A stretch of DNA of 64,000 nt. It comes from JACCTH01 sp963761985 (GTDB lineage: Bacteria > Actinomycetota > Acidimicrobiia > Spongiisociales > ZC4RG35). The stretch lies in contig CAVXIT010000010.1 of the NCBI GenBank assembly GCA_963761985.1, positions 186,001-250,000 on the forward strand. The letters are read 5' to 3'. Within the stretch, counting starts at the first letter, position 1; each line of letters starts with the position of its first letter. The translations under genes and the position numbers were made by a program. Below the pieces are notes generated by a model that was not told the origin of the DNA, did not search any database, and worked only from the letters and a program-made list of their open reading frames with translations. Below, one piece after another: positions 44,385 through 52,827 of this stretch.

Positions 44385-45254
44385 ATGGCGTTCGAAGAAC
44401 TGATGGGACTAGCCAACCGACTACTTGGCAACGCGCAGACACTCGCTGCCATCGCCGCGTATCTCCGACTTGGCGAGCTCGACCTCGAAGGCGATCTGGC
44501 GTTGCGCAAACAGCTCGAGCGCGTACTCGACCTCCTTGGCGTTCGAGACGGGATCGACTCACTCGAGCCGCAGCAGCGGGCAGTGCTGCTGTCCTTCGTC
44601 CGCTCATATCTGTCGCAAGCTGTCGACCTGGTGGAGGATCCCGCGAAAGAAAACGCGTGGAGCCACCGCGATCCAGCGTTGCTCCAAGCCCAAGGGCGGG
44701 CATCAGGCATGGTTGCCACGCTGATGGCGGGGGCGGGACTCGGCTCGCCCCGCGCCCGGATCCTCGACGTCGGAACCGGCGTTGCCGGTCTGGCGATTGC
44801 GTTCTGTCGGGAGTTCCCACAGGCAACGGTGGTGGGGATCGACCCTTGGCCACCTTCGCTCGAGCTGGCGAGGCAAAACGTCGTGTCAGCTGACCTCACG
44901 GACCGGATCGCCCTCGTCGAAACGACGATCCAGGATTTCGAAGATCGGGATGGGTTCGATCTCGCGTGGTTGCCATCATTCTTCATCCCCGAAGACGTCC
45001 TCGACCAAGCCATCGCGCGGGTATTCGATCTGTTGCGTCCAGGAGGCGCCCTCGTCGTCGGGACTACGCACGCTGACCAGGAGGATCCGGTGGCCGCAGC
45101 CACCGACGCGCTCTTCACGATCCGCTCGGGCGGCTCGGTGCTCGAAGCGCAAGGGGCGATCGATCGCCTAGCGAGGGCCGGATTCGCAGACGTACATGAG
45201 GTCGAACGAACCTGGAACCCGCCAATTCGCTTCGTCGCCGGAACGCGGCCCTAA
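44385..45254 (+). CDS. SAM-dependent methyltransferase
   Basis: 289 residues from ATG 44385. An N-terminal helical region (about 1-110) is followed by a Rossmann methyltransferase: ILDVGTGVAGLAIAFCREFP (motif I), VVGIDPWPPSLELARQN, and LRPGGALVVGTTHADQED. The layout resembles small-molecule O- or C-methyltransferases with a dimerising N-terminal domain. Substrate not identifiable. The frame is open upstream into the broken gene, but similarity begins at this ATG. Confidence 0.75.
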   Translation: MAFEELMGLANRLLGNAQTLAAIAAYLRLGELDLEGDLALRKQLERVLDLLGVRDGIDSLEPQQRAVLLSFVRSYLSQAVDLVEDPAKENAWSHRDPALLQAQGRASGMVATLMAGAGLGSPRARILDVGTGVAGLAIAFCREFPQATVVGIDPWPPSLELARQNVVSADLTDRIALVETTIQDFEDRDGFDLAWLPSFFIPEDVLDQAIARVFDLLRPGGALVVGTTHADQEDPVAAATDALFTIRSGGSVLEAQGAIDRLARAGFADVHEVERTWNPPIRFVAGTRP

Positions 45255-45295
45255 CCAGGATTTCAACCGACTGCAGCTCGCCTTAACCTGCACGC

Positions 45296-45733
45296 GTGTC
45301 CACTCGCTCGGAAGGCCGTCATCTCACGAAACCCGCTGGCCCCTATCGGGTGATTTATTTCGGGATCGGGTTGGTCGTGGTTGCGGTGGTCATTCTCGCG
45401 GTTGCGTTTGGGGGCGGCAACGAACCGCTACCTCTGCCCGCGCCGATCGAGGCGCTTACTCCCCACCCGAATGACGTCGCCCTGTCACAGGCGATCCTCG
45501 AGGTCGACCTCGAAGCGGGCTATCTCGCGTCGATCTATGTGGACGGCTTCCTCCTCCCGGACAACGAAGTGATCTACGTCGAACCTACGGGCGTGCACCG
45601 CTGGCAACCCAGCTCCCAAAGCGTGGTGGTAGCCGAATGGACGCCGGGCACGCACGAGGTGCGGATCGTGTGGGACTCGCTCGGCGGCCTACCGAGCCCC
45701 GGCGAGTTCATCTGGAGCTTCCGGATCCAATAG
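45296..45733 (+). CDS. Small membrane-anchored protein of unknown function
   Basis: 145 residues: a short basic N-terminus, one membrane helix (about 20-38, IYFGIGLVVVAVVILAVAF), then a beta-rich outer domain ending WDSLGGLPSPGEFIWSFRI. The outer part looks like an immunoglobulin-like fold (alternating strands, THEVRIVW), but no family was recognised. GTG 45296 is the likely start. It converges with dapE and overlaps it by 45 bp. Confidence 0.65.
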   Translation: MSTRSEGRHLTKPAGPYRVIYFGIGLVVVAVVILAVAFGGGNEPLPLPAPIEALTPHPNDVALSQAILEVDLEAGYLASIYVDGFLLPDNEVIYVEPTGVHRWQPSSQSVVVAEWTPGTHEVRIVWDSLGGLPSPGEFIWSFRIQ

Positions 45734-46771
45734 AACCGTCCGCAGGTTGGAGAAGACAATCTCGAGGTCGTCGAGGCGCACGCTCTCCTCTCGTTTGTGG
45801 GCGAGGCTGGTCTCCCCCGGGCCGTAATTGACGGCCGCGATGCCGCGGGCACCGAGTCGAGCGACATCAGTCCATCCTTGCTTGGCCGCTTTCGGAACTG
45901 ACGCAACCGTCAGTAGCCGATCGAGAATCGGGTGGCTGGTGTCGACCGGCCCCGCAGGCGCGGAATCTGCGACGGCGAACTCGTCGACGTCGGCACAAAC
46001 CTCGGCCAGGTATGCCACTGCCTGCTCAATCGACTTCGTTGGGGCGAACCGGTAGTTCACATTCAGTTCGAATCGATCGGGAATGATGTTGTTGGCAATC
46101 CCCCCGGTCGCTCGTGTGATCGAGATCACCTCCCGGTAGACCAGGCCATCGATCGTGACCGGGTCCGGCTGGCGTTCGTGCATCGCTGCTAGCCAGCTTC
46201 CGGCCTTGGTGACAGCGTTCTCTCCCAGCCACGGGCGAGCTGAGTGCGCAGAGACGCCATGGAAGGCAACTCCCGCGTTCAAGAGTCCGTTGCAACCAAT
46301 TTGGACCTCCGAATCGCTTGGTTCGAGAACGAAAGCAAACCCGGCTTCGCTGAGCCAGGGAGCGCGGTTCAGGACTGACTCGAGCTCGTTCGCATCGGCG
46401 GGTCCTTCCTCGCCGGCATAAAAGACCCCGATGAGATCGCGACCTTGGAGGCGAATATCGCGATCCTCGAGCAGGTGCAGCATCACCGCCACCCCGCCCT
46501 TCATGTCGGTGGCGCCCAGTCCATGCAACCGGCCATCTTCGACAAACGCGCTCGATTGGCCCTGCGCGGGGACGGTGTCGATGTGTCCGACCAGCAGAAT
46601 CGGCCTTTCGCCGTCGCGCGGCCCGACCACGAGGGAGTTGCCGACACGATCAACCGATTCCCGACCAAACGTTTCGTAAAGCCGAGCGGCGATCTCTGTG
46701 CAGAGACGACCCTCATTGCCCGTCTCCGAAGGGGTGTCGACCAACCACGTCAAAGTTTCGACCAGGTTCAG
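45689..46771 (-). CDS. dapE: Succinyl-diaminopimelate desuccinylase
   Basis: M20-family zinc hydrolase that frees LL-diaminopimelate for lysine and peptidoglycan. About 360 residues. VGHIDTVPAQG (zinc His/Asp), GLGATDMKGGVAV, FYAGEEGPADAN (catalytic Glu and zinc Glu), and GVSAHSARPWLGENAV in the lid domain. The start is unusual: the natural position is a CTG at 46771 overlapping the dapD stop (CTGA); TTG 46753 is an alternative, and the ATG at 46858 would overlap dapD by 90 bp. It follows dapC and dapD in one operon, which supports DapE over other M20 peptidases. Confidence 0.9.
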   Translation of the reverse strand: MNLVETLTWLVDTPSETGNEGRLCTEIAARLYETFGRESVDRVGNSLVVGPRDGERPILLVGHIDTVPAQGQSSAFVEDGRLHGLGATDMKGGVAVMLHLLEDRDIRLQGRDLIGVFYAGEEGPADANELESVLNRAPWLSEAGFAFVLEPSDSEVQIGCNGLLNAGVAFHGVSAHSARPWLGENAVTKAGSWLAAMHERQPDPVTIDGLVYREVISITRATGGIANNIIPDRFELNVNYRFAPTKSIEQAVAYLAEVCADVDEFAVADSAPAGPVDTSHPILDRLLTVASVPKAAKQGWTDVARLGARGIAAVNYGPGETSLAHKREESVRLDDLEIVFSNLRTVLLDPEAPDELAGAR

Positions 46772-47571
46772 ACGCTGACCCCCATCTCCCGCAGATATGC
46801 GTTGAGCGAGGTTTTGTCGTCGGTCGCTGCGGTTCGCTGGCCGATGATGAGAGCACACGTCAACTGATAGGTCCCGGACGGAAATTCCTTGGGCCGCGTC
46901 CCCGGTACCACCACCGATCCAGCCGGTACCCGCCCGCGATACTCAACCGGTTCGGGGCCCGTCACATCGATCACTGGGGTGTTGGCCGCAATGACGGTGT
47001 TGGCTCCGAGGACTGCCCGCTCCTCGATTAACGCCCCCTCGACGATGATCGAGCGCGAACCGATAAAGGCTCCATCTTCAATAATCACCGGCCGCGCCCC
47101 CGGCGGTTCGAGCACTCCGCCGATGCCGACTCCTCCACTGAGGTGAACGTTGCGGCCGATCTGCGCACAGGAACCGACTGTCGCCCAGGTGTCGACCATG
47201 GTGCCGGAGCCGACATAGGCGCCGATGTTCACGTAGCCGGGCATGACGATCACCCCCGGTTCGCAGAAGGCGCCGTAGCGAATTGCCCCCGGCGGCACGA
47301 GCCGCACCTGCTGGCTGGCGAGGTCTTTTTTGAGGGGGATCTTGTCGTGGTACTCATAAGGGCCGACGTTGACGGTCTCCATATTCCGCAGTCGGAAGTA
47401 GAGGAGGATCGCCTGTTTGAGCCAGGTGTTGACTTGCCACTGGCCGTCGACTTTCTCCGCCACCCGGTACCGGCCACTGTCCAGCCCGGCGATGGCCTCC
47501 TCGATCGAGTCGCGGGCGGTCTCAAGCTCGGCCTTGCCGGCGAAAGCCTCTTCGATCAGATGGCGAGGCAT
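46768..47571 (-). CDS. dapD: Tetrahydrodipicolinate N-succinyltransferase
   Basis: Transfers succinyl from succinyl-CoA to tetrahydrodipicolinate. 267 residues. An N-terminal helical domain is followed by a left-handed beta-helix of hexapeptide repeats (VIMPGYVNIGAYVGSGTMVD, NVHLSGGVGIGGVLEPPGAR, FIGSRSIIVEGALIEERAVL). WATVGSCAQIG matches the DapD active-site turn. ATG 47571 overlaps the dapC end by 16 bp; the stop overlaps the dapE start. Confidence 0.94.
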   Translation of the reverse strand: MPRHLIEEAFAGKAELETARDSIEEAIAGLDSGRYRVAEKVDGQWQVNTWLKQAILLYFRLRNMETVNVGPYEYHDKIPLKKDLASQQVRLVPPGAIRYGAFCEPGVIVMPGYVNIGAYVGSGTMVDTWATVGSCAQIGRNVHLSGGVGIGGVLEPPGARPVIIEDGAFIGSRSIIVEGALIEERAVLGANTVIAANTPVIDVTGPEPVEYRGRVPAGSVVVPGTRPKEFPSGTYQLTCALIIGQRTAATDDKTSLNAYLREMGVSV

Positions 47572-48728
47572 TTGCTCAATCTTGCCGCCGCTTCATCGCA
47601 CTCGTCAACGGTAGGAACGAGCGCGAGCCGCACGTAGCCCTCACCGCCAGATCCGAAGGCCCTTCCCGGAGTCAGCAGGATGTTCTCTTCGAGCAACTGG
47701 TTGGCTAAGTCGACATCGTCGGGAACCGCCACCCAGAGATAGATTCCGGCCACCGACCCGACGACTTTCATCCCAACTCCGGCGAATGCCTCACGCAGGA
47801 TTGCTCGCTTTTGCCGGAAGATTTCCCGCCGCTCGATGGGATGCTCGTCGTCTCCCCAGGCGGCAATCGCCGCTCTTTGCACGAACTCGGGAGATGCAGT
47901 CCCGGTATAACCACGCAGTCGTTTCAGCAACGCGATGGCTTCGGGGTCGCCAACCATGACCCCCGAGCGGTATCCCGTCATCCCCGATCGTTTGGAAAGG
48001 GAGAAGAAGGCGATTGCCCCCTTTGCTTCTTTTCCGGCCACCTCCAGGATCGAGGCGGGCGGATCAGTCTCGTAGAGATCGGCGTAGCACTCGTCTGAGC
48101 AGAGCCAGGCGCCACCGGTTCGAGCGGCTCCCATCAATTCCGCGAGTTCTGCCCGCGACGTGACCGACCCCGCAGGATTGTGCGGTGAGCAAATCCACAC
48201 CATTGCAGCTTTGGCCCAGTCGGCTGCCGAAAGATCGGCGGCGCGAAGGACAAAGTCCTCCCCCAAACGCACCGGGCACAGCTCGGCTCCGGCAAGCACC
48301 GCCCCTTGCTCATAGACCGGGTAGCCAGGGGTTCCCCACGCGACGGCATCGCCGCGGCCACGATCGACGAAGGCCAAGGCGGAAGAGAAAATCGCCTCCT
48401 TGGCTCCCGAGGTGGGAAGGACCTGCGTCTCGGGGTCGACCACGACCCCAAACCGGCGCTTTACGTAACCCGCCACCGCTTCTCGCAGTTCGGGCAGACC
48501 CGGAGTCGTTGGGTATTGCGAAACTTCCGGGACCGACCTCCGCAACGTCTCGGGAATGAATGACGGCGTCGGTTCGAGCGGGTCGCCGATCGAAAAGTCG
48601 AGGACCCGCTCCCCCGCCGCCCGCTTGCTTCGGGCCATCTCTTGCAGCAGCCCGATCGGGTTGGGGGCGAGACGGGTGAGCGCCTGATTGACCTTCATTG
48701 GCTGACTTTCATTTTGCCAAATTTTCAT
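47556..48728 (-). CDS. dapC: N-succinyldiaminopimelate aminotransferase (DapC type)
   Basis: PLP-dependent class I/II aminotransferase acting between DapD and DapE. 390 residues from ATG 48728, which overlaps the DUF3105 stop as ATGA; an in-frame ATG at 48698 is the alternative. FSIGDPLEPTPSF, TSGAKEAIFSSAL, ICSPHNPAGSV (Asn), SDECYADLYE (Asp/Tyr) and FFSLSKRSGMTGYRSG with the PLP Lys. The specific role is inferred mainly from the dapC-dapD-dapE order. Confidence 0.9.
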   Translation of the reverse strand: MKIWQNESQPMKVNQALTRLAPNPIGLLQEMARSKRAAGERVLDFSIGDPLEPTPSFIPETLRRSVPEVSQYPTTPGLPELREAVAGYVKRRFGVVVDPETQVLPTSGAKEAIFSSALAFVDRGRGDAVAWGTPGYPVYEQGAVLAGAELCPVRLGEDFVLRAADLSAADWAKAAMVWICSPHNPAGSVTSRAELAELMGAARTGGAWLCSDECYADLYETDPPASILEVAGKEAKGAIAFFSLSKRSGMTGYRSGVMVGDPEAIALLKRLRGYTGTASPEFVQRAAIAAWGDDEHPIERREIFRQKRAILREAFAGVGMKVVGSVAGIYLWVAVPDDVDLANQLLEENILLTPGRAFGSGGEGYVRLALVPTVDECDEAAARLSKCLAI

Positions 48729-49288
48729 CGACTTTGGCCTTCGTCGACCGTGAACTCACAAGCGACTCCTGACTCCGGACCGAGCTGGGCGAATTCTGCC
48801 CAGAACGAGCGGGCGGCTTCAGCATCGAACTCTTCTAGTCGCGCGAGCTTGCCCCACGCCACCAGCGCAAGGGGATGATCGATCGCGGCAAATGGCATGA
48901 CGATCACGTGCGTCTGCAGTTGCCGGCCCACCTCTTCGAGCTCGCCTCTCTCATCTGCAGTCAGCAGAGCGGGTTGGTAGTAGAAGATCACAGCCCCGTG
49001 CTCGAGGGCGTGGATGTTGAACATCTCGGGCACTTCCTGGCGATAGACCCCGCACGGGGTCGGCGACGGAGCGTGCTGGCCGGAGGTGGCCGGGACCGAG
49101 CTGTACTCGGGCGGGTCCAGGGTTCCGTCCACGATTGCCTGCACCGCCTCCTGGCTGAGATGGTCGACTCCGAGATCCTCGGGCTCGGTCACCACATAGC
49201 CGCCGCCGCCGCCGGCACCTCCACAAGCAACGAGTAGCGCCGCCATCAGCCAAGTCCTATGGGAGCGCCCAAATCTATTCGAGAGCAC
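48725..49288 (-). CDS. DUF3105 lipoprotein
   Basis: 187 residues from GTG 49288. A hydrophobic signal ends with lipobox LLVAC followed by a Gly run. The domain has the DUF3105 core PCGVYRQEVPEMFNIHALEH plus GAVIFYYQP, with the conserved H-x2-EHG pattern, then LQTHVIVMPFA and LARLEEFDAEAARSFW. Function unknown; the His/Glu set could bind metal. It overlaps ligA at its start and dapC at its end, so it is embedded in the long operon. ATG 49246 would cut into the signal. Confidence 0.8.
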   Translation of the reverse strand: MLSNRFGRSHRTWLMAALLVACGGAGGGGGYVVTEPEDLGVDHLSQEAVQAIVDGTLDPPEYSSVPATSGQHAPSPTPCGVYRQEVPEMFNIHALEHGAVIFYYQPALLTADERGELEEVGRQLQTHVIVMPFAAIDHPLALVAWGKLARLEEFDAEAARSFWAEFAQLGPESGVACEFTVDEGQSR

Positions 49289-51302
49289 TGGGGCCGTCCG
49301 CCAGGAGCCGCTGGAGGCCGACCTCGTCGATGGTGGGGACGCCGGCTTCCTGCGCTTTTTGCACCTTGCTCGCCCCCGGGTTTTCACCGACGACCAGATA
49401 GGAGGTCTTCTTCGAAACGCTTCCGGCTGCTTTCCCCCCTCGCGCAGCAACGGCCGCTTCCGCGTCTTCGCGGGTCATCGTGGCGAGAGTGCCGGTGACC
49501 ACGATGGTGATGCCGGCTAGGGAGTTCGACACCGCTGCGATGTCTGCCCCTTCATCTTCCAGGCTGACACCCGCCTTGGCCAGCTTGGCGACGAGAGCAA
49601 TGTTGTCGGGATCAGTCGACCACGCGTGCACCGAGGTGGCGATCACCTGACCCAACCCCCCGACCCCGGAAATCTCCTCTTCGGCTGCTGCCATCAGACG
49701 AGGCAAACTCCCGAAGCGACGCGCCAGCTGGCGGGCGACGGTCCCCCCCACATGACGAATGCCGAGGGCCACGAGAACTCGAGCCAGAGGACGGTGACGG
49801 GCGGCGTCGATACCTTTCATCAGGTTGCCGACCGAGACTTCGCCCCAACCCTCGAACCCGAGCAGCTGCTCGGGCTGCAACAGGAAAAGGTCAGCCGGAT
49901 CCTTGATCAGACCCTCGCGGAGGAAGAGGTCAATCGTCTTGTAGCCCATGCCCTCGATGTCCATCGCTCCTCGGGAAGCAAAATGGAACAGCCACTCCCG
50001 TACCCGGGAGGGACACTCGAACCCGCCGGTGCACCGGGCGACCTTTTCACCGGGCGGACGCTTGATGGGGTTGCCACAAAACGGACAGTCGGCCGGCATC
50101 GACCACGGCTGCTCTGCTCCGCTCCGGACCGAAACAACCGGCCCCACAACTTCGGGGATCACGTCTCCTGCCCGCCGCACGATCACTTTGTCGCCGACCC
50201 GGACGTCCTTGCGACGGAGCTCGTCCTCATTGTGCAGGGTCGCATAAGTGACGGTGGCTCCTCCGACCTGTACCGGCTCGAGGACCGCAAAGGGGGTGGC
50301 CGCGCCGGTTCGCCCAATGTTGATCTGAATGTCGCGCAGCGTTGTGACCTGTTCCTCCGGGGGGAATTTGAAAGCCACCGCCCAGCGGGGCGCATGCGAC
50401 GTGTACCCGAGCTCGCGCTGGTCCGACAGGTCGTCGACCTTGATCACGACGCCATCGGTTTGATACTCGTGCTCGTGGCGGGCCGTTTCGGCTGCCGCGA
50501 TGAACGCTTTGACGGCGGCAAGGTCGGGCACTACTGCTGAAGCCGGGTTGACCCGCAACCCGAGGCTCGACAGGTAGGTCATTTGCTCTGAATGCCGGTC
50601 CAGGCCCGGACCACCTTCAATCAGGCCAACCTGATAGATCCAGACTCCGAGGTCGCGGCCGGCGGTCACCGTGGAATCTTTCTGGCGGACCGAGCCAGCG
50701 GCGGCGTTCCGGGGATTAGAGAACAACCTCGCCCCTGCCTCGCCTTGCTTGCGATTTAGTTCCTCGAAGGCGGGAAAGGGCATGTAGACCTCGCCGCGTA
50801 CCTCGAGGAGACGCGGAGGATCACCCAGAAGACGCAACGGGATCGACTTGAGAGTTCGGAGGTTGGTGGTGATGTCCTCCCCCGTTGCCCCATCTCCGCG
50901 GGTGGCCGCGCGAGTCAACCTGCCTTCGTCGTAGGTGAGCACGACTGCCAGGCCGTCAATCTTTAGCTCGCACGAGAATCCCGACGGCGCTCGTCCGAGC
51001 ACACGCTCCATCCTCGCCTCCCAACCGTCGAGCTCCGAATCCGCCTCCACGTTGTCGAGCGAAAACAAGGGACGGAGATGCTGCACCGGAGCGAAGAGCT
51101 CGCCGAGCGCACCCCCGACCCGTTGTGTCGGCGAGTCGGGAGTGATGAGAAGAGGATTCGCCTCCTCGAGCGCGATGAGCTCGCGTAGCAACTGGTCGTA
51201 GTCGTAGTCGGAGATTTCGGGTTCGTCGAGAACGTGATAGCGATACCCGTGGTAGCGCAGCTGCTGACGCAACTCCTCGATGCGGGGCGCGGCGTCGCTC
51301 AT
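49275..51302 (-). CDS. ligA: NAD-dependent DNA ligase
   Basis: Seals nicks in DNA replication and repair. 675 residues from ATG 51302. Domain Ia (YHVLDEPEISDYDYDQLLRE), adenylation site K114 in CELKIDGLA, TRGDGATGEDIT, OB fold, four-Cys zinc finger (CPFCGNPI, CTGGFECPSR), helix-hairpin-helix region and a C-terminal BRCT domain (about 595-675). The ATG overlaps the phosphoribosyltransferase stop as ATGA. Confidence 0.97.
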   Translation of the reverse strand: MSDAAPRIEELRQQLRYHGYRYHVLDEPEISDYDYDQLLRELIALEEANPLLITPDSPTQRVGGALGELFAPVQHLRPLFSLDNVEADSELDGWEARMERVLGRAPSGFSCELKIDGLAVVLTYDEGRLTRAATRGDGATGEDITTNLRTLKSIPLRLLGDPPRLLEVRGEVYMPFPAFEELNRKQGEAGARLFSNPRNAAAGSVRQKDSTVTAGRDLGVWIYQVGLIEGGPGLDRHSEQMTYLSSLGLRVNPASAVVPDLAAVKAFIAAAETARHEHEYQTDGVVIKVDDLSDQRELGYTSHAPRWAVAFKFPPEEQVTTLRDIQINIGRTGAATPFAVLEPVQVGGATVTYATLHNEDELRRKDVRVGDKVIVRRAGDVIPEVVGPVVSVRSGAEQPWSMPADCPFCGNPIKRPPGEKVARCTGGFECPSRVREWLFHFASRGAMDIEGMGYKTIDLFLREGLIKDPADLFLLQPEQLLGFEGWGEVSVGNLMKGIDAARHRPLARVLVALGIRHVGGTVARQLARRFGSLPRLMAAAEEEISGVGGLGQVIATSVHAWSTDPDNIALVAKLAKAGVSLEDEGADIAAVSNSLAGITIVVTGTLATMTREDAEAAVAARGGKAAGSVSKKTSYLVVGENPGASKVQKAQEAGVPTIDEVGLQRLLADGPSALE

Positions 51303-51778
51303 CCGGCTTTCGTAATTGGTGCGAGAGTCGACCAGGGAAAGTTGATCCAGCGATCGGTTCGGCGCCAGACGTACTCGCACTTGACGATCGAGCGCGACTT
51401 CTCGTAGAGCACTGCGGCGCGGACGTCGGCGACATGGTCCTCGCAGAATCGCTTGACGAGATCGAGGGTCAAGCCGGTATCAGCAACGTCATCCACGATG
51501 AGGACCTCGGCCCCTGCGACGACATCGGGAGTCAGGAACGGAGGCAGTAAGACCGGCACTTCCAAGCGCTCGTCCACTCCGACGTAGAACTCGACGTTGA
51601 CCGCGACGATGTTCTTACTGTCGAGGGCATAGGCGACTGCCCCGCCGGGCAGCAATCCGCCGCGAGCGATAGCCAGGATGACGTCGGGCTCATATCCGCT
51701 GTCGACGACCTGGTGAGCGAGCGCTCTCGCCCCCGAACCGAAATCGTCCCAGGTGAGAGTCTCCCGTTTGTCGGTCAT
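51299..51778 (-). CDS. Purine-type phosphoribosyltransferase
   Basis: 159 residues. PRPP-binding loop VLIVDDVADTGLTLDLVKR (about 92-110), an early ILAIARGGLLPGG loop, and a C-terminal WINFPWSTLAP that fits the GPT/xanthine-guanine type (base-stacking Trp and Phe). It likely salvages xanthine, guanine or hypoxanthine. It sits between mnmA and ligA with 4-bp ATGA overlaps on both sides. Confidence 0.83.
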   Translation of the reverse strand: MTDKRETLTWDDFGSGARALAHQVVDSGYEPDVILAIARGGLLPGGAVAYALDSKNIVAVNVEFYVGVDERLEVPVLLPPFLTPDVVAGAEVLIVDDVADTGLTLDLVKRFCEDHVADVRAAVLYEKSRSIVKCEYVWRRTDRWINFPWSTLAPITKAG

Positions 51779-52827
51779 GCGGCGCGCTCGGTGGCGGCGA
51801 TGACGCCACTACCGAGAACTTGGTCCCCCTGATACAGGGCTGCGGTCTGCCCGGTCGCGATCCCGAACTGGGGCTGATCGAAAACGACCGTTCCGCGATT
51901 CCATTGGGCAGGAATCGCCTGCCCATGGGACCGGTACTGGACCTCGACTTGTTCGCCATCGCCCACCGGTCGTCCAGTCCACGTCAGTCGGTCAAGCATC
52001 AGCAGATCGACCTGGAGCTGGGCGCGGGGTCCGAGCACGACGGCCCGATCGTGTGGCCGGATCTCAACCACGTAGCGACGCTCACCAACCGCCACCCCAA
52101 GGCCGTGTCGCTGGCCGATCGTGAACCCGCTCACCCCCTGGTGCTGACCGATCTCATCCGCACCTTCGAGTATCGGTCCAGGTGCGATGCTCTCCGGATC
52201 GTGTCGTCGCAAGAACTCGCGGTAGTGGCCGGCTCCGACAAAGCAGATGTCCTGACTGTCGGCTTTGTCGGCGGTGCGCAGCTCGAGCCCGGTCGCGATG
52301 TCGCGGGTCTCGGCCTTGGTCAGACCTCCGACCGGGAATCTGACCCGCCCGAGCTCGTCTGGACCGAGCATCGACAACACGTAGGACTGATCCTTCTGAC
52401 GATCGATGCCGCGCCAAAGCTCGGGGGTTTCTCCCGGCATGACCCGGGCGTAGTGGCCCGTCACCAATAGCTCGCAGCCGAAGGCGCGCGATTGCTCGAG
52501 CAACTGGCTGAACTTGACCGTCCGATTGCACTCAACGCAGGGATTGGGAGTGCGTCCGTGCCGATAGTCGGAGATGAAACGATCGACTACGCCATGTCGA
52601 AAGTGCGACGTGTAGTCGAGCACGTAATAGGGAATGTCCAGCTGAGCCGCGACCCGGCGAGCATCTTCGGAGTCAGACAATGTGCAGCAACCGGCCGTGG
52701 GTAGCTCGCCCTCCGGGCCTTGCCAGAGCTTGAGGGTGACGCCAATCACCTCATGACCCTCGTCCTTCATCAGCGCCGCGGCTACCGAGGAATCGACTCC
52801 GCCGGACATCGCCACCAGAACCCTCAT
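51775..52827 (-). CDS. mnmA: tRNA-specific 2-thiouridylase
   Basis: Adds sulfur to U34 of tRNAs for Lys, Glu and Gln. 350 residues from ATG 52827. ATP-pyrophosphatase motif MSGGVDSS (7-14), catalytic Cys C97 in TPNPCVECN and the second C195 in DSQDICFVG, and the KDQSYVLSML motif. The C-terminal beta-barrel (WTGRPVGDGEQVEVQYR, QTAALYQGDQVLGSG) is complete. It is coupled to the upstream cysteine desulfurase, its likely sulfur source. Confidence 0.96.
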   Translation of the reverse strand: MRVLVAMSGGVDSSVAAALMKDEGHEVIGVTLKLWQGPEGELPTAGCCTLSDSEDARRVAAQLDIPYYVLDYTSHFRHGVVDRFISDYRHGRTPNPCVECNRTVKFSQLLEQSRAFGCELLVTGHYARVMPGETPELWRGIDRQKDQSYVLSMLGPDELGRVRFPVGGLTKAETRDIATGLELRTADKADSQDICFVGAGHYREFLRRHDPESIAPGPILEGADEIGQHQGVSGFTIGQRHGLGVAVGERRYVVEIRPHDRAVVLGPRAQLQVDLLMLDRLTWTGRPVGDGEQVEVQYRSHGQAIPAQWNRGTVVFDQPQFGIATGQTAALYQGDQVLGSGVIAATERAA

